Shown here: in pieces, positions 45,049-56,696 of the stretch
Layout: each line of letters opens with the position of its first letter
How positions within the stretch are numbered: the first letter of the stretch is position 1
NCBI GenBank assembly: GCA_016987375.1
Contig: PJRA01000005.1
Span: forward strand, 3,407,328 to 3,471,327
DNA length: 64,000 nt
Source of the DNA: Brachionus koreanus
Taxonomy: Eukaryota; Rotifera; Eurotatoria; Ploima; Brachionidae
Direction: 5' to 3'
Translations under genes and position numbers: made by a program
The notes under the pieces: generated by a model
Database searches by the model: none
Seen by the model: only the letters and a program-made list of their open reading frames with translations
Told to the model about the DNA's origin: nothing

Positions 45049-46780
45049 CTAATGTATTTTAATTGAAATTTATTTTTTTTTAGATATGGGACAGTTTTTT
45101 GAGGTTCTTATCAATTTTGAATGAACAAAAATGAAACCTTGGTTAATTGTCTTTTATGAAGTCTTATGTAAATTTTAAAATTAGCTAGTACTGGTTATTT
45201 ATTCGAGTTCTGAATCCTTATTAAAATGCTTAAGAAAAATTTTAATATCATGAATAATTTATTTTAAAGTCATGGTTTATTTGAGTTTAAATTTGCCGCA
45301 AGGTGGCCCGATTAGATATGTTGAAAGTCTTGAATATTGGAATGTATTACTCGTTTTGAATTTTGTCGACCTGTTTGTTTAATGCCAATTTCAGTTGCAT
45401 TATTGGTCACACAGTGAGACTAATTTAGCGTTTTATGTTTCGTTTTATGGATAATTTATTTGTAAATAAAATTTTTCTCAATAAAAATCGATATTTGTCG
45501 TGTACAAATTAGAATTAAATTCACTCTAATATTTTCAACAATCCACCTGTAGACAAATTTTTATTTTAAAAAATACAAATAATTTAATTTTTCTTAGCAA
45601 AAAAATTCTAAATTTATTTTTTAATTTTATTGAAATTTGATCTAAAAACTCAAGAGAAAGTAACTAGAAAAGTAAAATTAATTTAATCTGATCTAGTTAG
45701 AGTCGTTTATTTTTACATTGCATTCAAATGTTGCAGCATGTGGTCGATGGCTTCATCTTATCGAAAATACTATTCATCATATTCATACGTATTTTAAAAT
45801 CAAGATGAACAATAAATAAAATTTAATATCAAAATTTGACACAATATTTTTTATTAATTAATTTTAAATATAAAATTGATCATTTGACTAGTTCTAGTTT
45901 TTTATTATTTTGTTTACTTTTTTTATTTTCAAGAAAATAAATTAAACTTTAAAATTTGAAAAAAAAATAAAATTTTGGTATAAAAAAATCTTCGACCAAC
46001 TGATCATATTTACTTATAGCAAATTTAATAGTTAATTTAATGAATTAACAAATATTTTTGCATTAACAAAAATCTTGTTAGAAAATTTACCTTTGACCAA
46101 AAAATCAACAATTTTATAAAAATAATTAAACTTGAATTTTCTTTCAATTTTCAGAAAATTTAATCACATGATCAATCTAAATAAAACAAATAAATTTAGA
46201 AACATTTTTAGCTATCTATGAAACGAACTTTCCTTAGAAAGCTTTTAAAAAAAGTGAATAAAAATTTTTAGCTAAATTTTATTATGAAAAAAAATAATAG
46301 ATATTAAATTAGCTTTGTTGATCATAGAATTAATCACAAAAAACAAGTCAGGTAAATAATAAGATCCGTTGGTCAAAAAATGGAATAAAACTTTCGATTA
46401 CAAACAAAAAATTTTGTGTGTCAAATTTTTGAATTCACTTTTTTTCTATATTTTTCTTCTCCTAGTCAAATACATAAACATTTTTTTAAAATTTGGATAA
46501 ATTTTGGCAACAGTTTAAACAGACCGAGGTTTTGAATAAAAATTAAAAAAAAACTCAAGCTTAGCAGTTACTAATCTAAAATTTTCTTACCATTCAAACT
46601 TGATTATCACTTTATTTTATTTAAAAAAAAATTACTTAATTTACAAACCAATTTTGACAGGTTTGTTTGAAATTTACTGAACCAGATGACAAAAGAATTG
46701 AATTAAAATTGATAAATCTAAAGGTCCAAGAATACAGATTAACAATATCCCTATAAAAATATATTTTTCTATTAGTATTC

Positions 46781-46799
46781 ACAACAACAACAACAACAA
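46781..46799. repeat. CAA microsatellite
   Basis: Six tandem ACA/CAA units. Confidence 0.85.
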
Positions 46800-49379
46800 A
46801 ATAGACAATTACAAAAAAATGAAAAAAAAATTAAACTAGTTTTTTAACTTGCGAAACGGTTAAAATAAATTTGATAAATAAAATCGGGTCAAGAAAAGAT
46901 TAGAAACAAATTTGTAATTAGAAAAAAAAAGATTGTTTTAAGATAGAGTTTCGTCTAAAATTGCACGTTTCTACAAAGTTTTTCAACAATGAATGAACAA
47001 AAAAACAACAACGAACAAAAAATAATATTTTTCGATAAGTTAACAATCACAGGTAAAATATTTATATTCATAATTTTTATATCGATTATAGATCCATTTT
47101 TGCTTAAGCTCGCTTCATTAAGTTTTTAGGTCATTCAACTTGAGAGCATACCTGCATGATTCGTTTTCATTCCACTGAGATTTCAACTTACTTAAAGACA
47201 TTTTACTTTGAGAAATAAGTAGAATCACGTAAAGCCGACTCTTTGCGCATGCTATCTCAACAATATTGACCTTTTTCTTATAGGCGTTCTCAATATCATG
47301 AAACCAATAGTTTAATGATGCCCTAGAAAATTTGTGTCTCAAAATTTTGCTTCATTTGAACAAAATCAAGACCCTTTAAATCATTCTGTTCCGTGTTGAG
47401 ATAAATTTATCAAATTGTCACTTTTTAATATTTTTTAAATTAATTGGAATTAATTCAAATCTTGCAAAAAATAGATAGTAGTGATAAATTGCTTCTTTTT
47501 TTGTACAAAAAGCACACAATTTAGGAATATTTATTTGTTTTTTTTTTTTTGGAATAAATTTAGAAGCTAACGAGAAAAAAAAATATTTTAGATAGATACA
47601 AAAATTGGGCCATCTTAAATTAAAGTATTGGTCATTTGAAATAATCGTTAATGACATATTGTACTAAGTTAATAGCTAAAATTAAATTGACACGAAAATT
47701 AAACTAAATATTTTCTTAGCCTGAATTAAATCGAGGCAAGCAATTAAATTACTAAACCAAAACTGATTCCAGTCTCTGAATTTGAATGAAAATAAAATGA
47801 AAAACGTCTAGTTTCAAAATCAGCTCAAAAAATACATGGAATATTTTTCAAACTAATTATTTATTTTCTTGTTTATTTGCCATTAATTAATAGCTTATAG
47901 TCGTATAACATTGCTTTTGAAATTAACTACAAATAGTTGTGTTTCTGTTGACACTCAAATCCGAGAACATTGAACATTAAAATAAAAATTTTTGTAGCTT
48001 GGATACAGTTATTATAATCCTTTAGATAATTAATATTTGAATTGATTTTCTAGTCGAGACGAGCAATTTTTGTCCAAATTTTAATCCTCGACTAGTTCGA
48101 GTATTTTCAAAACGGAACAACCGCTCTAGACTACAAACCAAACATACAAAGAATACTTTAGTTTAGGTTTTTTTGGATATTTTTCAATAAATAATTTTTT
48201 TTAATAAAAATGCTATTATTAGAGAAACACCTTTATAAAGAGTCCGAGATTTTTCTTTTCAAAAATAATTTTTATTCATAAATATTAATTCAGATAGTAT
48301 TTCTTTTGGTCTTATAAGGGATTAAATTTTTGACCTTATCTTATTCATTATAAAAGCAGCTTGAAATATAACTACATTATTAATCTGTTCACAAATAAAA
48401 AATGACTACTTAGAATGAAGTTTAAAAAAATACTTAATACTAAGTGTTAACCATGTGAAAAACCGAATTCTCACCAAGTCAAATCCTGGTATTTTTTCAA
48501 TGAATTTTTTCTTTTCTAAAACAAAAATATTAACTATTAAAACTTCATCTGAGAAAATATTTTTTAAAAATAAAAATAAAATTTTCTTTGTTTGAAAAAA
48601 TTAAAATTGAATAAATTGATTCATTATTTTTTTATTTTTTATGCGATTTGTTAAGCGTCATTTAAAAGGATTAAACTACTTATATTTTTGTTTTTAATAT
48701 TCAAATTCCTTAAAACAGTGATAATTTTGAGAAATTTTACTACTAGTGAATATTTGCTTTTAAAATTTTTTTAATAAAATCTGAATGTTTGGTTGTGATT
48801 TTTTATCCAAAAAAATTTTAGTTTTATTCAAGGTATTTATTTTAAATAAATGGTTTAAAAATTGCTTACGGCTGTGTTTAATTAAAGCTTTTTTATAAAA
48901 ATTTATTTATCTTTTAAAAAACTAAAAGTTTTCTCTAGTCGCTGTAAAGCCAAAAATGTAGCAGTTGGAAAATAATTTTACATTTTTAAATATTTAAAAA
49001 GTAATTTTCTTTTTAATAAATAAAAATTTTAAAGATTTAAAAATTTTTTTTAGCATAATATTATTTTTGACTTAAATTTTAAACATTTCTTGATAAATTA
49101 CTAAATAATGTACTCTAGTAATTCGATGTTCAGACCTTACAATTGGACATAGATCAAATTGCCAAATCGGCAGTCCAATAAGTATACAAATGAATAATCT
49201 ACCTAAAGAAGTAACTAAAATACATATTTTTATACCACATAATGATTTTTGTACATATCAATGCGAAGCAAAAATGAGGGTTTAAACGAAGGCTAAAGCC
49301 ATTCGGACGAACCCTGGGGTTTCCCAAAAGTATTTATTAAAAAAAAAAAAAAGAAAAAAAAAGTAACTAAAATTGAGCG

Positions 49380-49960
49380 TAATCTTGGAATCTATCTTAT
49401 TGAGCGATTTGAAATGATATCAGCAATCACAAGCAAATTAAACCAATATAATTCTTGGTCATCTCAAGCAAGTGTTAAGAGTTGGATATCAGCTGTCTTA
49501 ATCAACTTTATCTAACTTTTGTAATTCAGAATATACTTGGGCAGCCTGAAACCCATATTCTAAAAAAAGCATAATAAAATTGGCCTATGAGATAAAACAC
49601 CTTACCTACGAGGAAAGGTTGATTAAGCTTACCTTTAAAACCTTAAAAAGAAAGAATAGAACGAGAAGATCTAATTGAATTTTTTAAAATTACCAACAAA
49701 TTTAGCTTACCAGAATGACAAAAATCCATGTAGAATGAGATGCTGCGCACTCAAATGCAATGGATCAGTAGGTGGCGTTAAGGGTCATAAAGACAGAATA
49801 GAGAGGTCAAAGACTGGAACGAACAAATAATAACTATCCCCTCGAAGAACAGCTTTAAATGCAGACTTGACTAGCACCTGCAGAAAATAAGAGCTACCAT
49901 TGCGAGCTCGTCTCACTTCGCAGTTTTTCCTGCTTTAGCTTATACATATTTTTATTTAAT
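49380..49960 (+). mobile_element. LINE remnant (reverse-transcriptase thumb and C-terminal region)
   Basis: A plus-strand frame with stops gives NPYSKKSIIKLAYEIKHL, TYEERLIKLTFKTLKRK and, shifted, EFFKITNKF, matching the SPYLKKDI, YEERLKxLNLxTLxxRRxRGDLIxxFKI series of CR1/L2-type elements. The trailing ATAGTAGTAG resembles the CTA-type tails of the copies at 20935 and 43010. It is heavily decayed. Confidence 0.65.
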
Positions 49961-52699
49961 AGTAGTAGAACAGAAAAAATGACCTTTCATTTTCTTCATT
50001 TATGTGTGACTAAATCCAAATTTATTTTAAATAAGCTAAATTTAATATAAAAAAGAATTATTTTACAAGTCGCTTTTTAAAAATTTGATCAGGAATGAAA
50101 ATAGTACTCGTTTTAATTTATTAAGAACAAATGGTTTTTGCTTAACTTAAAAACTTAATTATATGTTATCTGATATAAATGCAATAAATTTGCTCTACAG
50201 TAATTAGAAATAGTCAAAATTTGAACAAGATTAATTTTGCTCTTTCTATTCTTTAAACATATCAGCTTTCAAATTAATTTCAAGCTATCCATTATCATGT
50301 CCTAGGCTAGAAAAAATAAAAAAAATAAATTGATAATGAAAAATATTCAACTATCTATCAATGCAACCATTTTTGCTACTCAAGGGATTTAGAAATGATA
50401 GCTTAAATTAAGAGAGTAAATTTTTAAAAATGTCATTTGTTTTCAAAAATATTCTTTGCACAATTTGAGATTAGCATTCTCAATATTTGTTTGTTTGCAT
50501 TCAGGATTGAAATAGTTTGTTTGCTCACTTGGTTTTCTTGCTTACACAAAGACTCTATATCAAATCTTAGCATTATTGTCAAGATTAAGATCAATGGATT
50601 TGTTTAATCTACATTTTTACCAATTTCAGTGTTTACATAATCTTCGATGGTGGTTAAAATTTACCAAAATTTGAAACTTTTGACACTAAAAAAAACTAAC
50701 TAAAAACCTTACTTACTAGCTTATTAGGTCAGAGATAAGCTAGAGTAATTTCCATGAGCCGTATTCTAATGGTTTTATAAGTCTTTGTCAAAGTTAAATA
50801 ATCAATAAAAATCCATTTAGTCATAGCTTGATAAAAGCTTTTAAAAAAATAGCACTAAATGGGTTATAAAACAAAAAGAATATTTTATTTCACGATAGGA
50901 TGCTAAAAAGGGTGTAGTATTTGACCGGAACTATTATAAATGATCAAATTTCTAAAATTATTTGGCCGAAATCATTTGGTAGGATTTTTGTTGTTTCAGT
51001 TAACATATATTTATCAATAATAGTTCGATATTTAATGGTTCTTCTAAATCTCTTGATCAAATAATTTATATTTTTATTTAAAAAATCTTAATTTTATTTC
51101 CTTGTTGAGTATGTTTTAAATCCATTGAAGCGAAATTGAAATTTTGTCATTTTATTCTTTAAATTGCTCTTAGAATTAGCACTTAGAAAAAAAACAATTT
51201 AGACCATATTTTTAATTTAATTTTGCCTCTAGTTTTATTATTTAAATGATAGGCAAAGATATTTTGTTTGATCGATTTTAATTACAAGTGAAATTTATTT
51301 TCAAATTAAAGAAAATTTTTTTATCTATGTTAAATTTAATTTATCTCAAAAATTTTCAAAAGAAATTAAATTTGATTTTTTTCTTTTAGGATTTAAAATC
51401 TTTAGAATTTTTGGCATGAGGAAATAAGGGGTGAGGGATACAAGGAATGAATTCAAAAACAAAATTCGCCAAGAAAATGAGAGTCATGCAAAAATGCTTT
51501 TTTTTCAAGAAAGATCAAGCTATCTAGAATTTTTATACAATTTATTAATTTTTTTATCTTTTTTTACATATTAGCGGATAAACAGTAAATGTTTATAAAA
51601 TAAAAATAAATTAAAATATTCACTCTTTTTTTAAATTAGCCAAACTATATTTACACATTTTTAATTAAGACGCTTTTGTATTTTATTTTATTAAAAAATA
51701 ACCTTGTCTAATTATAAATTGAATGAACAGTTATTACATTCAATGCAATACAGTTGTAAAAAAAAAATTCAAAGAAATTTTATAAACTTACATATACTTT
51801 GAAGAAAAAATGTATAAATTTTTTCAGTTTTTGAGTTTCCCAACCAACACAAAAAATATTTTATTTCAACTTACAAATTTTGATTTGACATATCTTAAAT
51901 ATCTTATATTTTGAGTGAACATTTTTAAAATAATTTTTAGAAAAACTCGAAATGAGTCTCTAGACCGGTAATATGACCTTTAAAGTCATATTAATGTATT
52001 TCTTCAAATAAATTAACCTTAAAAGAAAAAACTTACTACTATTTCAGTCAAAAAATATCTTTTTTATGAGCTATTTTTCTACAAAATTTATGTCTTTTTT
52101 ATAAGAAAATATATGCATAGTGTATCAAATTAAACATACTTTTTTCGTTTTAATAGAAGAGAGAAATTGCTTTATTAGGAATGAAAAATTTTCTGATAGA
52201 ATCAAATTTTTTAAAGACTGAACTTACTTATTTTTGAAATACGGTATATGCTAAAAAAACTGAATGAATGATCCTCACAATGATCTCCAATTCTTTGTCA
52301 ATTATATTCTAAAAAAAATTTAAATGAAAATTTATCAGATATCATTAATTGTGATCAGAACTGGATCTATTTTCAAAATCATGCTAACAGAAGCCAATGG
52401 TTGGACTCATCTAAACCTGCTTTGATTTTTTTTTTAAAAATTATTAATAAAGTTTTTTTTCACAAAAAAAAAATGAATATAATTAGTTATGTAAAGTTGG
52501 TCAAAAAAAAAATGTAAGTGTATATAATTTGATTTAAATACGATAATAATTACTGAATTAATTGAATGGCTTTTTATTTGAAGCTAATTAAAATTAAAAA
52601 ATTGAATCAAACTCAACTTGAATCAGCAAATAGTTAGTTTACAAGTTTTCATGCACTGAAGTAGAGTATCAGAAACAAAGTCAATATGCAAAGAATATT

Positions 52700-53039
52700 T
52701 CGATATACCTGAATGGTTTTCATAATGATTACGTCAAATAATTAAATGCTTTGCGTTATGTAAGGTTCAACGAAATTCAATGGCAGTTAAACAAATGTTC
52801 GTGTCCGTATTGGTACAAAAACTGCATATGCAAAAAAGTAATTGAAGTAACTATAATCTTGAGTTGTGCAAATTTCCAGCTCTTAATTTGAATATTGAAG
52901 TGAATACAAAACGAGAAAGGCGCAAAAAAGCAAAGATGGCATTAGTTCACCGACATTCAACAGGTCCTTTAAATCTAACACTGCAAAGCAAAATTATGAT
53001 TGATCGTAATGAAAACGTATAAGTCGATGAATTTCAAGC
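52700..53039 (+). pseudogene. MULE-type transposase remnant with SWIM zinc finger, cut by gap 2
   Basis: The plus strand reads NKCSCPYWYKNCICKKVIEV, a SWIM-type CxC...CxH-like finger (the last ligand His reads Lys) as found in Mutator-like transposases. After a frameshift comes VNTKRERRKKAKMALVH, similar to the basic RGRPKK tail that follows SWIM in these proteins. It is interrupted by the N run at 53040. Confidence 0.55.
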
Positions 53040-53765
53040 NNNNNNNNNNNNNNNNNNNNNNNNNNNNNNNNNNNNNNNNNNNNNNNNNNNNNNNNNNNNN
53101 NNNNNNNNNNNNNNNNNNNNNNNNNNNNNNNNNNNNNNNNNNNNNNNNNNNNNNNNNNNNNNNNNNNNNNNNNNNNNNNNNNNNNNNNNNNNNNNNNNNN
53201 NNNNNNNNNNNNNNNNNNNNNNNNNNNNNNNNNNNNNNNNNNNNNNNNNNNNNNNNNNNNNNNNNNNNNNNNNNNNNNNNNNNNNNNNNNNNNNNNNNNN
53301 NNNNNNNNNNNNNNNNNNNNNNNNNNNNNNNNNNNNNNNNNNNNNNNNNNNNNNNNNNNNNNNNNNNNNNNNNNNNNNNNNNNNNNNNNNNNNNNNNNNN
53401 NNNNNNNNNNNNNNNNNNNNNNNNNNNNNNNNNNNNNNNNNNNNNNNNNNNNNNNNNNNNNNNNNNNNNNNNNNNNNNNNNNNNNNNNNNNNNNNNNNNN
53501 NNNNNNNNNNNNNNNNNNNNNNNNNNNNNNNNNNNNNNNNNNNNNNNNNNNNNNNNNNNNNNNNNNNNNNNNNNNNNNNNNNNNNNNNNNNNNNNNNNNN
53601 NNNNNNNNNNNNNNNNNNNNNNNNNNNNNNNNNNNNNNNNNNNNNNNNNNNNNNNNNNNNNNNNNNNNNNNNNNNNNNNNNNNNNNNNNNNNNNNNNNNN
53701 NNNNNNNNNNNNNNNNNNNNNNNNNNNNNNNNNNNNNNNNNNNNNNNNNNNNNNNNNNNNNNNNN
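53040..53765. other. Assembly gap 2 (726 N)
   Basis: A run of N bases. A MULE-like remnant lies on its left and a reverse-transcriptase remnant on its right, on opposite strands. Confidence 0.99.
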
Positions 53766-54290
53766 ATGGCTCTGAATTTGTTCTTTTATATAGATCAGCA
53801 TTTGACAGTGTCTCAGGCCAGTGTATTCCCAGAATGCCAGAATGCTATTCCCAGTATGGAAGGTGTTCAGACTTCTTTTATCAGATTCACAATTCCCAAA
53901 CATTCACTTCCGTACATCAGTTTTGCTTTTAACTACACAGTTGTACAGTTTGAGTTTTTTTTCCTTGCTATAGCTGGTTGATTTCCATGCTTGTCGGAGT
54001 CTAGCAAAGGTAATCTTTGCTTTAGCAAGTATTTTCTTAATGTCTCTTTGTGCTCCCATTGCTGTACTAATGGTGCTTCCTAAGTATGTAAATTCGTCTA
54101 CACACTTGACTTGTGAATCATCAATGGTGATCGGAGTGTCCAATTTAGTGTTTATGCACATTACTTTTGTTTTGGCCACATTTATTTCGAGTCCAGTTGG
54201 TTTAGCGTTGTTCGCCAAATCTTGTGTTTTCATATGCATATGTTCTTCTGTACTAGATATTAACACCAGATCATCCGAAAAGTTTTAGTC
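53766..54290 (-). pseudogene. Non-LTR reverse-transcriptase pseudogene (C-terminal half)
   Basis: The minus strand reads FSDDLVLIS (the F/YxDD catalytic box), KPTGLEINVAKTKVM, DEFTYLGSTIST and then KITFARLRQAWKS and KLKLYNCVVKS, the typical order in endonuclease-type non-LTR retrotransposons. After a frameshift at about 53903 the downstream portion (FHTGNSI, then LIYIKEQIQ) continues to the gap. The family differs from the CR1/L2-like copies elsewhere. It is broken and truncated. Confidence 0.78.
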
Positions 54291-55364
54291 TCCAAGTTTT
54301 GTTGTAACAAACAAACGTTACACATAATAAATTGAAATTATTTGAACTTATTTTTAATTTTTATGGTAAATCAATTGTTTCTAGAATAGTACAACAATAA
54401 ATGAAGGATCGTTTACAGATTGAATCATACGCTCCTTCGTTGATAAGCATTTTCTGCATATTCAATAATCAAACACAATAAATTTCAAAAGCTTTTAAAT
54501 ACCATTAATATAGTATTAATTTAATCGATTACATGACACATTTTATTTTATTGAGAAGCGCTTGTTCTTTGAATATTAATTGAATATCCTCTGTTATTAG
54601 ATAGATCTTTTTTGATTATTTTTGACCTTTTGTGAAAAAATCACCATCAACCCATTTTCCTAATCATTGCTAATATAATCAACTTATAGATAGTTATAGT
54701 TCAAGTTAGAATACATATTTTTTGGGTTTTTTAACTTAAAACAAAAAAAAGAAGTTTAATCTTGAAGGATTTTGTTTTCTTTGAGTCAGATAAGCCTGTC
54801 AGGAAACTCTTACAACTCAATCAATTAATTCACCTCTTCTTCTTTTTAAAAATTTCAAATTAGTATTATCGTAACAAAAAGTAATAATTTTAATAATATT
54901 ACAGCAATGTAAATTTTTTGACCAAGATTATTAAGAAAATATATTTTTTTTTATTTTGTAAAATATCTATTTTTTCAAAATAATTTAATAGTATGAATAT
55001 TTTAAAAATTAGTCCAAATATTTATCGAGTCTTCAGTTGTTAGGGTATAACAAAAAGATTCTAAAAAATTCTTTAAAAAATTAAAATTAAAATTTAGTTG
55101 TTTTATCATATCAAAAGAATCATTTAACATTTTATATTCAAATTCCTATCAAATTTTTTGACCCTCTTATGTTACAAGTATTCACTAATTACAAGTAAAT
55201 TTAGTTGTTTAAAAAATTTTAAAAAGAAAAAAATTCTTAAAAACTCTCCGACTTTTATGTATTTGGAAAACTTTCAAAAAAAATATTTTTTTGTATTATT
55301 TAAAGAAAAATGGTAATTTTGATTCAATCAATTCAATCATATTATTAAAACAAAATAAAAAATA

Positions 55365-55376
55365 TTTATTTATTTA
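55365..55376 (-). terminator. Candidate polyadenylation signals of SNX13
   Basis: Overlapping AATAAA hexamers on the minus strand about 170 bases past the stop. Position is the only support in this AT-rich context. Confidence 0.3.
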
Positions 55377-55545
55377 TTTTTTTTTTGAAATTCGTTGCTT
55401 ATAATCCAAAATTCTAAAAAAGAAAATTCAAAATTCCAATCTACAATTAAATGATTCAACCGGTTTAAAAAATATTGAAAAATCACAAAAACGAAAAAAA
55501 AAGTAATTAAAAACAAGGTAAAAAATTTACATAATAAAATTTTTT

Positions 55546-56696
55546 TCAACATTTAATCTCATTGTACAGGCTTTTAGATCTTGGAACTAGAGAGTTTCTC
55601 TGATTTTTATTTCTTTCATGCTCATTTTCAGCTAAAGTCATGAAATTTGACTCTTGATTAGAATTTTGCTTTTTGTTTTCACTGAGTCTCGTCACTTTCC
55701 AATCAGATTTTACTCGAAACGATTTGGATAGATGCAAGTGAAGCATGTAGTCCAAAGGAGAAGGTGTCGATACATTTTCTTTTGTCATATTGGACATTGG
55801 TATTTTATAAAGCAATGGTAGTAAGGCTGAGTTAATCTGGGTATTGAAAAACAAGTTGTCTATTAAATTTTCCATTATAACGTAAAGCAAGCGCTTGTTT
55901 AACGATTTGTGTTGAAAAAGATCGAAAAGAGTAAAAACTCCTCGTCTAGTAACATCGTTTCCAAGAATATGGCGCAAGTCATCTGTTACTAAGGACAAAA
56001 GCTTTGTTTTCACCAATAGTTTTGTCAATTCTTGAACGCTTTTGGCACGTGCCGGATGAACTTGGCCAAAAACTCCTTGTGGCCATATTCGTTTTCGAAA
56101 GTTTTTAAGATACCTGGCCAAGCTCTGCTCGTCTAAATAAATAGAAATTTGTTCCTTTATTTTTCTTTTCAAAATAAAAATTAATTTTTTTCGTTAAACA
56201 AAATTTAAAATTAACCAAGTACCTATTCATTGAATCACCTTTGAAATTTTTTAGAATACTCTTTACTATGGCCATTAGGGATTGTCTCAGCCATTGATTT
56301 TTTTCCTTCAAGTCAAAAATTTCATCAATTAACAAAATAATCATTTTGAAAGGTATGTTGCTTGATTTCTATTTTAAAACATTAAGAGTTAAAATATTTT
56401 ACAATCTATTTTATATTGTAAAAGATTACCAAATCATCTAGGTTTAAAATTTGACTTTCATTGTCGCTAGACTTTGATTTTACAATTTTGTGCGTTGTTT
56501 CATCGTTAAGCTTTAAAGATGATTGAGAGTCAGACAGATTAGTCTGCTTTAGGACATTTGCTTTTGAGCTAGGCGATTCATTGATCAAATTATCCGAAAT
56601 GCCTTTTACTATTCCTATCACATTGTCGGGAGCATTCTTAATCGAAGATTGAATAGTCTGAACAGAATTGATCATGGGACTCAAAATTGAGTCGAA
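55546..56696 (-). CDS. SNX13: SNX13 exons 11-13: linker and nexin-C domain
   Basis: Exon 11 (56696-56430) is the SNX13-type linker (FDSILSPMINSVQTIQSS, VKGISDNLI). Exon 12 (56368-56223) carries KMIILLIDEIFDLKEKNQWL. Exon 13 (56164-55546) carries RYLKNFRKRIWPQG, KTKLLSLVTDDLRHILG, RRGVFTLFDLFQHKSLNKRL and a polar tail absent or shorter in vertebrates, ending at TGA 55546-55548. Confidence 0.9.

Larger units (their letters stand above)
44828..55545. other. Gene desert with transposon debris and assembly gap 2
   Basis: Nearly 11 kb without a supported gene. Recognisable contents are CA/CTCA repeats (45021-45048), a CAA repeat (46781-46799), a LINE remnant (49380-49960), a MULE-like remnant (52700-53039), the gap (53040-53765) and a reverse-transcriptase pseudogene (53766-54290). 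A 9-bp perfect hairpin (CTAGTCGAG / CTCGACTAG) spans 48050-48095. The minus-strand frame at 47118-47342 has fairly normal composition but I do not recognise it. Confidence 0.6.

Noticed and set aside
48050..48095. Hairpin CTAGTCGAG / CTCGACTAG as a terminator or RNA gene
   Set aside because: An isolated 9-bp stem with no promoter, no gene context and no second copy; short palindromes occur by chance.
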